64,000 nt of DNA from Azotobacter salinestris (GCF_009363155.1 NZ_CP045302.1:199001-263000); one strand, 5' to 3'. Shown: positions 9,360 to 19,575, counted from the stretch's first letter. Made by a program: numbers and translations. The notes: generated by a model not told the origin, from the sequence alone.

Positions 9360-10513
9360 TAGTGCAGTTTCATAGATGTAGTTATGAAAAATGCGGCGTC
9401 GGGCGATGCTATGGCCCATGAAAGCACCTTTATTCGTTCGCCCTTTGAGTACCCAGGAACGGCAGGCCCTGCAAGCGGGTCTGCGCGCTCGTGAGGCCTT
9501 CACGCTGCGACGCTGCCAGATCCTGCTGGCCAGCGCCGACGACAAGACCGCCACGGAAATCGCCGCCCTGTTCGGCTGCGCCACGCAAACCGTACGCAAC
9601 ACCCTGCGGGCCTTTGCCGCCGAGGGGGTGTCTTGCCTGACGGAGAAGTCGCATCGGCCCAAACGTGTCCGTCCCTTGCTTGCGGGCACGCAGGCCGAGC
9701 GCTTGCGCACCTTGCTGCACCGCAGCCCCCGCGATTTCGGCAAGCCCACCCGCTTGTGGACCTTGAGCCTGGCCGCCGAAGTGGCCTTCGAGCAGGGGCT
9801 GACCGAACGGCAGCTGAGCCATGAGTCGATCCGCCAGGCGCTGATACGCCTGGGTGTGGGTTGGAAGCGGGCCAAGACCTGGATTACCAGCCCGGATCCC
9901 CACTATGCGCGCAAAAAAGCGACGCGACTGGCTGATCGAACTGGCCACAACGCACCCGGACTGGGTGCTGGGTTTCCAGGACGAGGTCTGGTGGAGTCGT
10001 TTTGCGCGCCCGTCCCTGAAGGCCTGGAGCGCGGGTCCGGCCCTGCGCCTGCAGCAGTTGCCGGCGGATCCGCAGGATGCCGAACCCAAGGCGCTGAGCT
10101 GCTATGGCCTGCTGCGCGCCGACACGGGGGCAGATGCTGCTGCGCTTCGTCAAGGGCCGCCCGGTCAGCCAGGTGACCGAGGACTTCCTGGCGTGGGTCT
10201 GCGAGCGCCTGGCGAGCGAAGGGAAGAAGGCGCTGCTGATGATCTGGGACAACGCCAGTTGGCATATCAGCTGGATCGGGGCGCACAACCGCCGGGCCAG
10301 GGCCGAGGGTGGCGTACGGATCGTAACCTGCCGCCTGCCGAGCAAGAGCCCCTGGCTGAACCGGATCGAGCCCAGTTGGGTGCATGGCAAGCGGGCGATC
10401 CATGAACCCGAACGCCCATTGACGATCGCCGAGGTGATGGAGCGAGTCTGCACCTAATTACGGTTGTGAGCAGCTCCCACCGCTTGAACAGAATGTTGGT
10501 TGAAACTGCACTA
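9360..10513 (+). mobile_element. IS630-family element A, degenerate transposase
   Basis: Bounded by the inverted repeat CTAGTGCAGTTTCA (from 9359) and TGAAACTGCACTAG (ending 10514), with a TA duplication at 9360-9361 and 10512-10513 as expected for IS630/Tc1-mariner elements. Inside is a transposase gene broken by two frameshifts. The element sits in the 3' part of the FadB-like gene on the other strand. Confidence 0.85.
9391..10457 (+). pseudogene. IS630-family transposase, two frameshifts
   Basis: The protein can be followed through three successive frames: an N-terminal helix-turn-helix part (to about 9920), a middle part with the first catalytic Asp (GFQDEVWWSRF, about 9855-10110), and a C-terminal part with the second Asp and the Glu (LMIWDNASWH and PWLNRIEPSWVHGKR, 10104-10457). 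Both shifts go the same direction and neither lies on a clear slippery run, so I treat it as decay, not programmed frameshifting. Confidence 0.8.
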
Positions 10514-10514
10514 G

Positions 10515-11453
10515 GTGGGCGCAGAAGTCGCTCCTCAATTCCGGGCTTTTTTGCGTGCCAACTGATCGCTGAGGAACAGTTCGACCATGGCATGGGCGAC
10601 ATCGGATTTTCGCCAGTGCCGCGAAAGTGCGCGCCTCGAGCTCCAAGGCCTCGTCCAGTGATAGCACAGCCTGTCGGACGACTGCTGTGAGGATAGCCTC
10701 TGGCGCCGGATAGTGAGGGTCAAGCTTCCCTGCGTGGTGCTGCTGCACAGCAGCCAGCAACGCCTGGCTCTCCGGAGTCACACGGGGGGGCTGCTGCTTG
10801 CGGGCGCGGTAGGCGGCGACCGGCAGCTCGCCATTGGCTGCCATGCGTAGCAGGTTCAGCGCAGATCCGCGTAGCTTGTCGGCAGCGACAATACGGTCGA
10901 CCGCACCTTGCTCCAGCGCCAGGGCTGAACTATTCGGGGTGCCGGAGAGCAGCCAGTCGAGCGCCGCCTCGGCACCGATTAGCCGGCTCAGGCGCACGGT
11001 GCCGCCACAGCTGGGGCAAACGCCCAGCTTCACCTCAGGCAGGCCGACCCGAGCGTCTACCGCCAGGACCCGGAAGTCGGCCGCCAGCGCTAGCTCGAAG
11101 CCGCCACCCAGCGCCAGGCCGTTCACCGCTGCCACGGTCGGGAACGGCAGATTTTCCAGGGCACTGAACAGTGCTTGTCCCCGGCGCACCCACCCCAGTA
11201 GCTCACCTTCACTGCGGGAGAAAGCTGCGGTGAACTCGGTGACGTCGGTGCCGATGCCGAATACGGGCTTGGCGCTGGCGATCAACAAGCCCTCGACCTC
11301 ATGGCTGTGGCGTTCAAGCAGTCGGACGACCTCTGCCAGCTCGCCTAGAGTCAGGCTGTTCAGCTTGTTAACGGAGGAGCCCTGCAGGTCGAGGATCAGC
11401 TCGACCAGTCCATCTTCCAGTGATTTGAGGCGTATCGCCTTGCCGTTGTACAT
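10515..11453 (-). pseudogene. FadB-like enoyl-CoA hydratase/3-hydroxyacyl-CoA dehydrogenase, N-terminal part only, truncated by IS630
   Basis: Residues 1 to about 270 match the N-terminal crotonase domain of pseudomonad FadB (YNGKAIRLKSLEDGLVELIL; GGGFELALAADFRV oxyanion hole; GLPEVKLGVCPSCGGTVRLSRL). Normal FadB is ~715 residues with a dehydrogenase domain, which is absent. Near 10620 the frame changes: the expected continuation (SDVAHAMVELFLSDQLARKKA) is found in another frame, and the IS630 end follows at 10513. It lies third in the alcohol dehydrogenase-thiolase operon. Its leader has an AAAAACAATAAGGAG Crc/Hfq-like motif (around 11465-11479). Confidence 0.8.
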
Positions 11454-11585
11454 GCCGTGAGCTCCTTATTGTTTTTGGTTCGCGGCCGCTCGGGCCGCAC
11501 GCTTTCGGACCGTCGCCGCGCGGGCGACGGCCAGGTCGAAACATTCGGGAAGCGGGCGCGGCCACGCCGGACCGCGCCCGGCCGG

Positions 11586-12773
<1,188 letters not shown>

Positions 12774-12870
12774 AACGATCTCCACATTGATAATCGGGTT
12801 TTTGGCTCCGTGCTTAGGAGTCTCCGGAGAGGCTGAGAGGGGGCGCCTTCTTAATCAAAACCGAAAGGGG

Positions 12871-13935
12871 TCAGTCGAAATGAATGACTGGCTTGATGAT
12901 TCCATCTGCCTTGGTAGTCATCATGTCCAGCGCCTTGTGGACTTCAGAAAACTTAAAATGGTGAGTCGTAAGTTTGGTTGGATCAATTCGTCCATTCTGA
13001 ATTAGTCGCAGTAGGCGTTTCATTCGCTCGCTACCGCCAGGGCAGAGGAGGGTGGTAATGGTTTTTTCTGCCATGCCAACTCCCCAGTCGAGTCGAGGAA
13101 TATTGATGTGGTCGCCGTGGCTAAAGTAGCCAATATTTGAAATTATACCGCCAGGACGAGCCACCTTTATACAGTTCTCAAAGGTTGATTGAGTGCCGAG
13201 AGCATCCATGGCAGCATCGGTACCTTGGCCATTAGTCAGTCTAAGTATTTCGGTAATCGGATCTTTCTCTTTGAAGTTGATCGTTATATCTGCACCGTAG
13301 AACTTGGCAAGCTCAAGTCGAGATGGGACACAGTCAACTGCAATCACAAGGCCGGCTCCGAGCATGCGAGTGCCTGCTACAGCCATCAGTCCAACCGGCC
13401 CCATTCCAAAAATAACTCCAGAACCGCCTAGGGGGATACGCGCATTTTCAGCACCTTTAAACCCTGTTGACATCATGTCGGTTGTGTAGCAAGCGGCTTC
13501 ATCTGATACCTCATCGGGGATTAGCGCTAGGTTGGCTTCAGCATCATTTAAATGGAAGTATTCGGCCATGTTGCCGTCTTTTTGAATTGTAAACTTATAA
13601 CCGCCCAGCATCGTGCCACATTGGGATGTGAAGCCCCGTTGGCAGTTCTCGCATTTGTAGCAGGGTGTAATTGCATTTACAGCAACACGGTCGCCAATTT
13701 TAAATCCTTTTACAGCGCTGCCCAATTCATGAATCACGCCTACCGCTTCGTGACCCAAGATTCTATCGGAGATATCTCCTAGTCCACCAGAAACCGTGTG
13801 AACGTCTGATGTGCAGACCATGGCAATAGTTGTTTTGATAATTGCGTCATTGGGCCCTGCGGTTGGGATAGGCCGCTCAAGAATTGCAACGTCATTTAAG
13901 CCGCGCATCACCAGTGCTTTCATTGTTTTGCTCAT
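12871..13935 (-). CDS. Zinc-dependent secondary-alcohol (isopropanol-type) dehydrogenase
   Basis: 354 residues, similar throughout to isopropanol dehydrogenases of the Clostridium/Thermoanaerobacter type (TSDVHTV, GHEAVGVIHELGS, YFHLNDAEANLALIP, TTDMMSTGFKGAE). Catalytic zinc ligands Cys (MVCTSD), His (GHEA) and Asp (TDMMSTGF) are present. Unlike those enzymes it has a CYKCENCQRGFTSQC structural-zinc lobe. After the Rossmann motif GMGPVGL the second strand ends AVDC; an Asp here usually favours NAD over NADP. The gene is more AT-rich than its neighbours, hinting at transfer. First gene behind a sigma-54 promoter. Likely oxidises a secondary alcohol to the ketone used by the carboxylase. Confidence 0.88.
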   Translation of the reverse strand: MSKTMKALVMRGLNDVAILERPIPTAGPNDAIIKTTIAMVCTSDVHTVSGGLGDISDRILGHEAVGVIHELGSAVKGFKIGDRVAVNAITPCYKCENCQRGFTSQCGTMLGGYKFTIQKDGNMAEYFHLNDAEANLALIPDEVSDEAACYTTDMMSTGFKGAENARIPLGGSGVIFGMGPVGLMAVAGTRMLGAGLVIAVDCVPSRLELAKFYGADITINFKEKDPITEILRLTNGQGTDAAMDALGTQSTFENCIKVARPGGIISNIGYFSHGDHINIPRLDWGVGMAEKTITTLLCPGGSERMKRLLRLIQNGRIDPTKLTTHHFKFSEVHKALDMMTTKADGIIKPVIHFD

Positions 13936-14017
13936 TTCTCACCATGAAAATTGAGATATGTGTTTGCTGTTGTGTTTTTAATTGTGACTGAAGTTTATAG
14001 ATGTGTTTGATATAGGC

Positions 14018-14035
14018 TTGCATATGTTGTGCCAA
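14018..14035 (-). promoter_or_regulatory. Sigma-54 (-24/-12) promoter of the alcohol dehydrogenase operon
   Basis: On the minus strand TTGGCACAACATATGCAA matches TGGCAC-N5-TTGC with GG and GC exactly 10 nt apart. It lies about 85 nt upstream of the start codon at 13935. Acetone carboxylase operons in other bacteria are known to be sigma-54/AcoR-type activated, so this fits the pathway. Confidence 0.75.
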
Positions 14036-14132
14036 GTGTTTTTCATTGCTGGGATTAATATGGATTTCTCATTGAATACAATACGTTACTAAATACAAAA
14101 ATAATTGTGATCAATATGGTCTGTCCGAGTTT

Positions 14133-14145
14133 CGAACGCTGTTCG
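14133..14145. promoter_or_regulatory. Candidate enhancer-binding dyad upstream of sigma-54 promoter
   Basis: CGAAC-GCT-GTTCG is a perfect inverted repeat about 100 bp upstream of the sigma-54 promoter, a usual distance for an activator site. Only the symmetry and position support it. The remainder of 14036-14217 shows no gene. Confidence 0.3.
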
Positions 14146-14217
14146 GTCGATGAAGTTTTGATGTCGTACGGTAGGGGCGGGGTGATGGCAAGATCTGGCC
14201 GTTTCGGTAGGGGGCGC

Positions 14218-14400
14218 TAGGTGTTTGGTCCCGGAGAGTCCTGGTCTATGGTATGAGCCTCTCTCGGAGGATGATCCATGGCTCAGGTTCTTCACAAACG
14301 CGCCACGACCACGCCCGCCATTCGAGCAGAAATACAGCGATCGCAGGATTCGATCGCGACGCTGAGCCGGCGCTACAACCTCAACCCCAAGACGGTTCGC
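14218..14400 (+). pseudogene. IS481-family element 5' stub (left arm)
   Basis: Begins with the terminal sequence TAGGTGTTTGGTCCCGG and contains the start of an IS481-type transposase (ATG at 14278; MAQVLHKRATTTPAIRAE..., about 41 codons up to LNPKTVR). It stops at the TA target of the IS630 element at 14402. The same stub occurs inverted on the other side of that IS630 element. Confidence 0.7.
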
Positions 14401-14401
14401 C

Positions 14402-15457
14402 TAGAGCCTTTTCATCCTGACCGGCCATAACCGCAATGACGGATATAACGTTCGCATTCGGCGGCCGGAAAGCGCTCCAGCAAGGTGCCGATGGCCGACC
14501 ACAGGGCATCGACCGTGCGGGCGGCGGCCTTGCGCCGCAGCGCCTTCAGCTTCGCGAACACCTGCTCGATCGGGTTGTAGTCCGGACTGTACGGCGGCAA
14601 ATAGCACAGCTCGGCACCGCGCGCCTGGATGGCCTCCCGCACACCGGCAACCTTGTGCGAGCCGAGGTTGTCCATCACCACGATGTCTCCGGCGCCCTGG
14701 GTGGGCGCCAGCGCCTGCTCGACCCAGGCGCGAAACGCCTGCCCGTTGATCGACCCGTCGAGAACCAGCGGAGCGACCAGCCCGTCGCTGCACAGCGCAC
14801 AGACGAAGGTGGTCGTCTTCCAATGACCCTGGGGCACCTGTCCCGGGCAGCGCCGCCCGCGTGGCGAGCGTCCCCGGCTCGGGCTCATGTTCGTGCTCGC
14901 CCAGGTCTCGTCGAGAAACACCATGCGGCGCACGTCGAATCGGGATTGTTCTTTGGCCCAGGCGTGGCGAGCCTGCGCTACGTCGGCACGTTGCTGCTCG
15001 GCGGCCTGGAATGACTTTTTTTGAGCGTCAGCCCCAACCGTCCCAGCGTCTTCCACAGCGTGGTCAGGCTCACCCGCACGCCATGCTCGGCCTCGATCCA
15101 CTGGCACAACTGCGTCAGTGTCTGCTCGGGCACCGCGGCCACGCGCTCGGTCAGCGCCCCTTCGAGCCCCTGGAGTCGAGGGGGTACGTGGTTGCACTGG
15201 AGCCCGGCACTGACCTGGCCCAGATGCTGTCGCGAGCGTGCCCGCGCCACATAGGACTCGCTCACCGCGAAGCGCCTGGCCACCTCGCGAGTCGAGCCGT
15301 CGGCCGCCAGCACCCGATCGCGCAGATCCTGCCCGTAGGCCTGCCCTCGACGCCATCCCATGAGCCACCTCCCGCGTTGCCGAACCCATGCTTCCGTTCA
15401 GCTTGGCTGCCCGATCCCGGCTCGGCCACAACCACTAGTCAGGCCAAAAATGCTCTA
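14402..15457 (-). mobile_element. IS630-family element B
   Basis: Ends are imperfect inverted repeats CTAGAGCCTTTTCATCCTGAC (14401) and, inverted, CTAGAGCATTTTTGGCCTGAC (to 15458), with TA at 14402-14403 and 15456-15457. It encodes an intact transposase in two overlapping frames and is inserted between two inverted IS481 stubs. Confidence 0.85.
14412..15361 (-). CDS. IS630-family transposase, OrfAB joined by probable -1 programmed frameshift
   Basis: OrfA (15361 to 14978) gives the helix-turn-helix N-terminus ([17 protein letters not shown]). OrfB, read from about 15014 to 14412, gives the DDE domain: [21 protein letters not shown] and [16 protein letters not shown]. The frames meet at a run of seven A followed by G (minus strand, about 15013-15020), a classic A-AAA-AAG slippery heptamer; slipping back one nucleotide joins LKK to the OrfB frame [11 protein letters not shown]. 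Several IS630 members use such frameshifts. Confidence 0.8.
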
Positions 15458-15629
15458 GGGGGTTGAGGTGGTAGCGCCTGCTCAGCGTCGCGATCGAATC
15501 CTGCGATCGCTGTATTTCTGCTCGAATGGCGGGCGTGGTCGTGGCGCGTTTGTGAAGAGCCTGAGCCATGGATCATCCTCCGAGAGAGGCTCATACCATA
15601 GACCAGGACTCTCCGGGACCAAACACCTA
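15458..15629 (-). pseudogene. IS481-family element 5' stub (right arm, inverted)
   Basis: Near-identical inverted copy of the stub at 14218-14400, coding on the minus strand from ATG at about 15571 (MAQALHKRATTTPAIRAE). It ends in LNP just before the IS630 TA, nine bases shorter than the left arm. Its outer end overlaps the stop codon of the neighbouring LysR gene. Confidence 0.7.
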
Positions 15630-16586
15630 TTCCGGCATGCCTTCCCGGCGCAGGCGGGCGAACTCCAGCAGAATGTCGGCGAACTCCTGTGCCGCTGCAG
15701 GCAGGGGCTCGTCCTTGCGGGTGATGATGCCGTACTCCAGCGGCTCGACATGGAACGCCGTGTTCAGCACCCGCAACTGACCGCTCTGCAACTGCGACTG
15801 CACCATCGACTCGGGCAGCATGGCGATCATCGGGTCGGACTGCAGCAGGGTCAGGAAGGTCTGCATGGAGATGGTTTCCACGGTGTTGCTCGGCGTCCTG
15901 ATGCCGAATTCGGCGAAGGCCTGTTCCATGCGGCGGCGGATCGGCGTGCTCACCGGGTAGAGGATCCAGGGCCAGCGCTCCAGCTCGGCCAGAGGGACCT
16001 CCTCGAGCCGGCCGAGGGGATGATGGCCGTTGACCACCAGGCAGAAGGGCTCGGGGCCGAGTCCCCGGTAGTCGAAGATCTGCTGGTAACGCTCCTCGGT
16101 GAAACGGCCGATGATCAGGTCGAGCTTCTTTTGTTCGAGCATCTCCAGGAGCTGGTTGCTGGTCTGCTCCATCACCTCGATGGACAGCAGGGGCCGCTCG
16201 GCCTTGATCCGCGCGATGGCTTCGGGCAGCACGACGGCGGTCGCGGCGAAGATGGCGCCTACCTTCAGGTAACCGTGGCCGCCCTTGCTCAGCCGGTTCA
16301 CCTGTTCGACGAATTTCTGTGTGTCGTTGAGGGTCATGCGGGCGTAGCGGGCCACGTACTCGCCGAGCTCGGTCGGCGGCATGCTGCGCGGCAGGCGCTC
16401 GAACAGGGGAAAGCCCAGCGCTTCCTCCAGGTCGCGGAGCATCTTGCTGACCGCCGGCTGGCTGAGGTTCATCTGCTCCGCCGCCGCGTGCATGTTGCGG
16501 GTGCGGGCGAGGGTGTCGATCAGCACCAGATGCTTGAGCCTGAGCCAGTTGCACAGGCTGGAGAAGGAAATGTCGGAGCCGGACAT
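15627..16586 (-). CDS. LysR-family transcriptional regulator
   Basis: 319 residues: winged helix-turn-helix at about 18-77 (HAAAEQMNLSQPAVSKMLRDLEEALGFPLFER) and a LysR substrate-binding domain from about residue 105. Similar to the GbpR group of sugar regulators. Divergent from the FAH-family gene, with a T-N11-A box in the shared 122-bp promoter region, so it probably controls that gene and the MFS permease. Its TAG stop coincides with the outer end of an IS481 stub, so the last residues may differ from the ancestral protein. Confidence 0.88.
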   Translation of the reverse strand: MSGSDISFSSLCNWLRLKHLVLIDTLARTRNMHAAAEQMNLSQPAVSKMLRDLEEALGFPLFERLPRSMPPTELGEYVARYARMTLNDTQKFVEQVNRLSKGGHGYLKVGAIFAATAVVLPEAIARIKAERPLLSIEVMEQTSNQLLEMLEQKKLDLIIGRFTEERYQQIFDYRGLGPEPFCLVVNGHHPLGRLEEVPLAELERWPWILYPVSTPIRRRMEQAFAEFGIRTPSNTVETISMQTFLTLLQSDPMIAMLPESMVQSQLQSGQLRVLNTAFHVEPLEYGIITRKDEPLPAAAQEFADILLEFARLRREGMPE

Positions 16587-16604
16587 CGGAATACTCGGGC
16601 AATT

Positions 16605-16623
16605 CGATAACTGGAAGATATCG
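16605..16623. promoter_or_regulatory. LysR-type T-N11-A operator
   Basis: CGATAACTGGAAGATATCG is an inverted repeat (CGATA/TATCG, 9-nt spacer) that includes the T-N11-A core of LysR boxes. It lies between the divergent LysR gene and the FAH-family gene starting at 16709. Confidence 0.55.
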
Positions 16624-16708
16624 GATCTTGAAGATTTGTCATTGGGATTTATCGACCGGGTTCTCTAGCTTGAGTCCATTCCTTTCCTGGACCCACAAGG
16701 ACTTTCCG

Positions 16709-17932
16709 ATGACTTCCCTGAGACTTGACCCGGCCAACACCTTGCCCGTCGACGGCACCGCCGGCACCCTGATCGGCCGCGCCTGGGTGCCCGGCAAGGT
16801 GGCCGGACCTTCGCCGATCGTGCTGCGCGGCGAGGACGTGTTCGACCTGTCCGAGCATTTCGCCACCCTCAGCGACCTGCTGGAAAGCCTGGCGCCGCTC
16901 GAGCAGGTGCGCAGCCTGCCGGGCCGGCGCCTTTGCAGCCTGGAAAGCCTGCTGGACAACAGCGGCTGCGCGCCCGATCCCGCCCGGCCGTTCCTGCTGC
17001 CGCCGGCCGACCTGCAGGTGATCAAGGCGGCCGGGGTGACCTTCGCTGCCAGCATGATCGAGCGGGTGATCGAGGAGCAGGCCGGCGGCGACGCCGGCAA
17101 GGCCGAGAGCGTGCGGCAGATCGTCCGCGCGGCGATCGGCGACAACCTGCGCGCCATCAAGCCCGGCTCCGAGGCGGCGGCCCGCCTCAAGGCGCTGCTG
17201 GTCGAGCAGGGCCTCTGGTCGCAGTACCTGGAGGTCGGCATCGGCCCGGACGCCGAGGTGTTCACCAAGTCGCCGGTGCTGGCGGCGGTGGGCAGCGGCA
17301 GCGAGATCGGCATCCACCCGCGCTCGCAATGGAACAACCCCGAGCCGGAGGTGGTGCTGGCGGTCAACAGCCGCGGCCAGGTGCTCGGCGCGACGCTCGG
17401 CAACGACGTCAACCTGCGCGACTTCGAGGGCCGCAGCGCGCTGCTGCTGGGCAAGGCCAAGGACAACAATGCCTCGTGCGCCATCGGTCCCTTCATCCGT
17501 CTGTTCGACGAGCGCTTCAGCCTGGACGACGTGCGCCAGTGCGTGGTCGAGCTGCGGGTGGAGGGCCGCGACGGCTACCGGCTCGAGGGCACCAGCTCGA
17601 TGCAGCAGATCAGCCGCGACCCGCTGGAGCTGGTCGCCCAGACCATCGGCGCCAACCACCAGTACCCGGACGGCTTCCTGCTGTTCCTGGGCACGCTGTT
17701 CGCGCCCACCGAGGACCGCGACCAGCCCGGCGGCGGCTTCACCCACAAGCTGGGCGACAAGGTGAGCATCGGCAGTCCGCTGCTGGGCAGCCTGCACAAC
17801 CGGGTGAACCACAGCAGCCAGGCCAGTCCCTGGACCTTCGGCCTGCGCGCGCTGATCGGCAATCTCGCCGCGCGCGGCCTGCTCAATGGCCGGCTGGCGC
17901 CGGCCCCGGCGGCCGAGCTGGTCGGCGACTGA
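16709..17932 (+). CDS. Fumarylacetoacetate hydrolase family protein, probable 2-keto-3-deoxy sugar-acid dehydratase
   Basis: 407 residues, FAH fold. Metal-site residues are visible in NPEPEVVLAV (two Glu) and GNDVNLRDFEG (Asp); KAKDNNASCAIGPF follows. Length and context (LysR regulator, MFS sugar-acid permease) fit 2-keto-3-deoxyxylonate/arabonate dehydratases of the XylX type, but a 2,4-dioxo-acid hydrolase cannot be excluded. Start chosen at ATG 16709 (MTSLRLDPANTLPVDG), with an AAGGA site upstream. The partner dehydratase for this branch is not adjacent. Confidence 0.8.
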   Translation: MTSLRLDPANTLPVDGTAGTLIGRAWVPGKVAGPSPIVLRGEDVFDLSEHFATLSDLLESLAPLEQVRSLPGRRLCSLESLLDNSGCAPDPARPFLLPPADLQVIKAAGVTFAASMIERVIEEQAGGDAGKAESVRQIVRAAIGDNLRAIKPGSEAAARLKALLVEQGLWSQYLEVGIGPDAEVFTKSPVLAAVGSGSEIGIHPRSQWNNPEPEVVLAVNSRGQVLGATLGNDVNLRDFEGRSALLLGKAKDNNASCAIGPFIRLFDERFSLDDVRQCVVELRVEGRDGYRLEGTSSMQQISRDPLELVAQTIGANHQYPDGFLLFLGTLFAPTEDRDQPGGGFTHKLGDKVSIGSPLLGSLHNRVNHSSQASPWTFGLRALIGNLAARGLLNGRLAPAPAAELVGD

Positions 17933-18140
17933 GGCCATCCGGCAGGCGCGGGTCCGACCTGGCCGGGGGCCGGGCCCGCACATGCATCACCACCATGCTG
18001 GCCGAGGGGGGCCGAACATGTGAACTAGACGCACCGTCCGCTCGACACCGGGCGTCGCCCGGACGTGACAGACTGCCAGCCGCCTCATCTCATGGCTGGC
18101 CATCCACTCCTTCATTCCGCAGACCCTACTGGGGGATACG

Positions 18141-19493
18141 ATGACAATAATTACAAGAAGCACGACCCGTGCAGACCACCTTGCCCATATCGACAGCGCC
18201 ATCGCCAAGTGCCGTTGGCGTCTCCTGCCGTTTCTTGCGCTGATGTTTGCGCTGGCCATGATCGACCGCGCCAACGTGGGCTTCGCCAAGGCCGCTCTGC
18301 AGGCCGACCTCAACCTGAGCAACGCCGCCTTCGCCCTGGGGGCGGGGATCTTCTTCATCGGCTACGCACTGTTCGAGGTGCCGAGCAACCTCATGCTGCA
18401 CCGCGTCGGCGCCCGGGTCTGGCTGAGCCGGATCATGATCACCTGGGGCTTCGTCTCGGCCGCCATGATGTTCACCCGCGACGAGACGACCTTCTACTGC
18501 CTGCGCTTTCTGCTCGGCGTCGCCGAGGCGGGCTTCTCGCCGGGGGTGATCCTCTACCTGACCTACTGGTTCCCGGCGGCGCGCCGTGGCCAGGCGATCG
18601 GCATCTACTATTTCGGCCTGCCCGGCGCCCTGTTGCTGGGCAGTCCGTTGTCCGGCTGGCTGCTGGACATGCACGGCATGTTCGGCCTGACCAACTGGCA
18701 GTGGATGTTCCTGGTCGAGGGCCTGGCCGCGGTGGTGGTGGGGGTCGTGGCGCTGTTCTACCTCAACAGCAAGCCGCACGAGGCAAAATGGCTGACCCCT
18801 GATGAAAAGAGTGCGCTCAGCCATGAGTTGCAGCTCGAGGACCAGCACAAGCTCGACCACGGTCCGCGCAGCCTGCTGGGGCTGTTGAGCAACCGCCGCG
18901 TGCTGAGCTTCATCCTGATCTACTTCAGCGTCCAGATGAGCGTCTACGGGGTGATCTTCTACCTGCCGACCCGCATCGCCGAACTGCTCGGCACCACGGT
19001 CGGCCTCGAGGTCGGGCTGTTCATCGCCATCCCCTGGCTGTGCGCGGCGGTGGTCATGTACCTGGTGACCCATTTCGCCGACCGGCACGCCGCCCACCTG
19101 CCCATGGCCATGTGCATGCTGACCATGGCTTCCCTGGGCATCGCCGCCTCGGTGCTGGTGAACAGTTTCGCCCCGGTGCTGCTGGCTTTCTGCTTCGCCG
19201 CCTCTGGCTTCGTCACCGTGCAGCCGCTGTTCTGGACCCTGCCGACCGGCTACCTGGGCGGTGTGGCTGCGGCCGGCGGCATCGCCTTGATCGGCTCGCT
19301 GGGCAACCTCGGCGGCTTCCTCGCGCCCATGCTCAAGGCCCATATGGAAGCCTGGTTCGCCAGCCCCCAGGCCGGCATGCTCAGCCTGTCGCTGACCGGG
19401 CTGGTCGGCGTCGGCCTGCTCTGGAAGCTCCACGGCAGCCGTAAGGCGGTCGAGGCGGCACAGCCTGCTGCCGGGCTCGCCAGCTCGAAGTAG
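18141..19493 (+). CDS. MFS transporter, anion:cation symporter (sugar-acid/phthalate permease type)
   Basis: 450 residues, 12 predicted membrane helices. Family signatures: DRANVGFAKAALQADLNLS after helix 1 and LGVAEAGFSPGVILYLTYWFP in helix 4. A GGGGGA Shine-Dalgarno sequence precedes ATG 18141. Downstream of the FAH-family gene by 208 bp, probably the uptake system for the same sugar acid. The gap 17933-18140 contains a GC-rich imperfect hairpin (around 17945-17980) and no gene. Confidence 0.88.
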   Translation: MTIITRSTTRADHLAHIDSAIAKCRWRLLPFLALMFALAMIDRANVGFAKAALQADLNLSNAAFALGAGIFFIGYALFEVPSNLMLHRVGARVWLSRIMITWGFVSAAMMFTRDETTFYCLRFLLGVAEAGFSPGVILYLTYWFPAARRGQAIGIYYFGLPGALLLGSPLSGWLLDMHGMFGLTNWQWMFLVEGLAAVVVGVVALFYLNSKPHEAKWLTPDEKSALSHELQLEDQHKLDHGPRSLLGLLSNRRVLSFILIYFSVQMSVYGVIFYLPTRIAELLGTTVGLEVGLFIAIPWLCAAVVMYLVTHFADRHAAHLPMAMCMLTMASLGIAASVLVNSFAPVLLAFCFAASGFVTVQPLFWTLPTGYLGGVAAAGGIALIGSLGNLGGFLAPMLKAHMEAWFASPQAGMLSLSLTGLVGVGLLWKLHGSRKAVEAAQPAAGLASSK

Positions 19494-19575
19494 GGGCCCC
19501 AGCTCCGGGCCGCCGCCGGCCCAGAGCTGACGCCCTCCCTCCCGCCGGCTTTCCTGCCGGCGACTTTCTTCAAGA

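Noticed and set aside
9391-10457. Programmed frameshifting in IS630 element A
   Set aside because: Two separate shifts are needed and neither sits on a slippery homopolymer, unlike element B.
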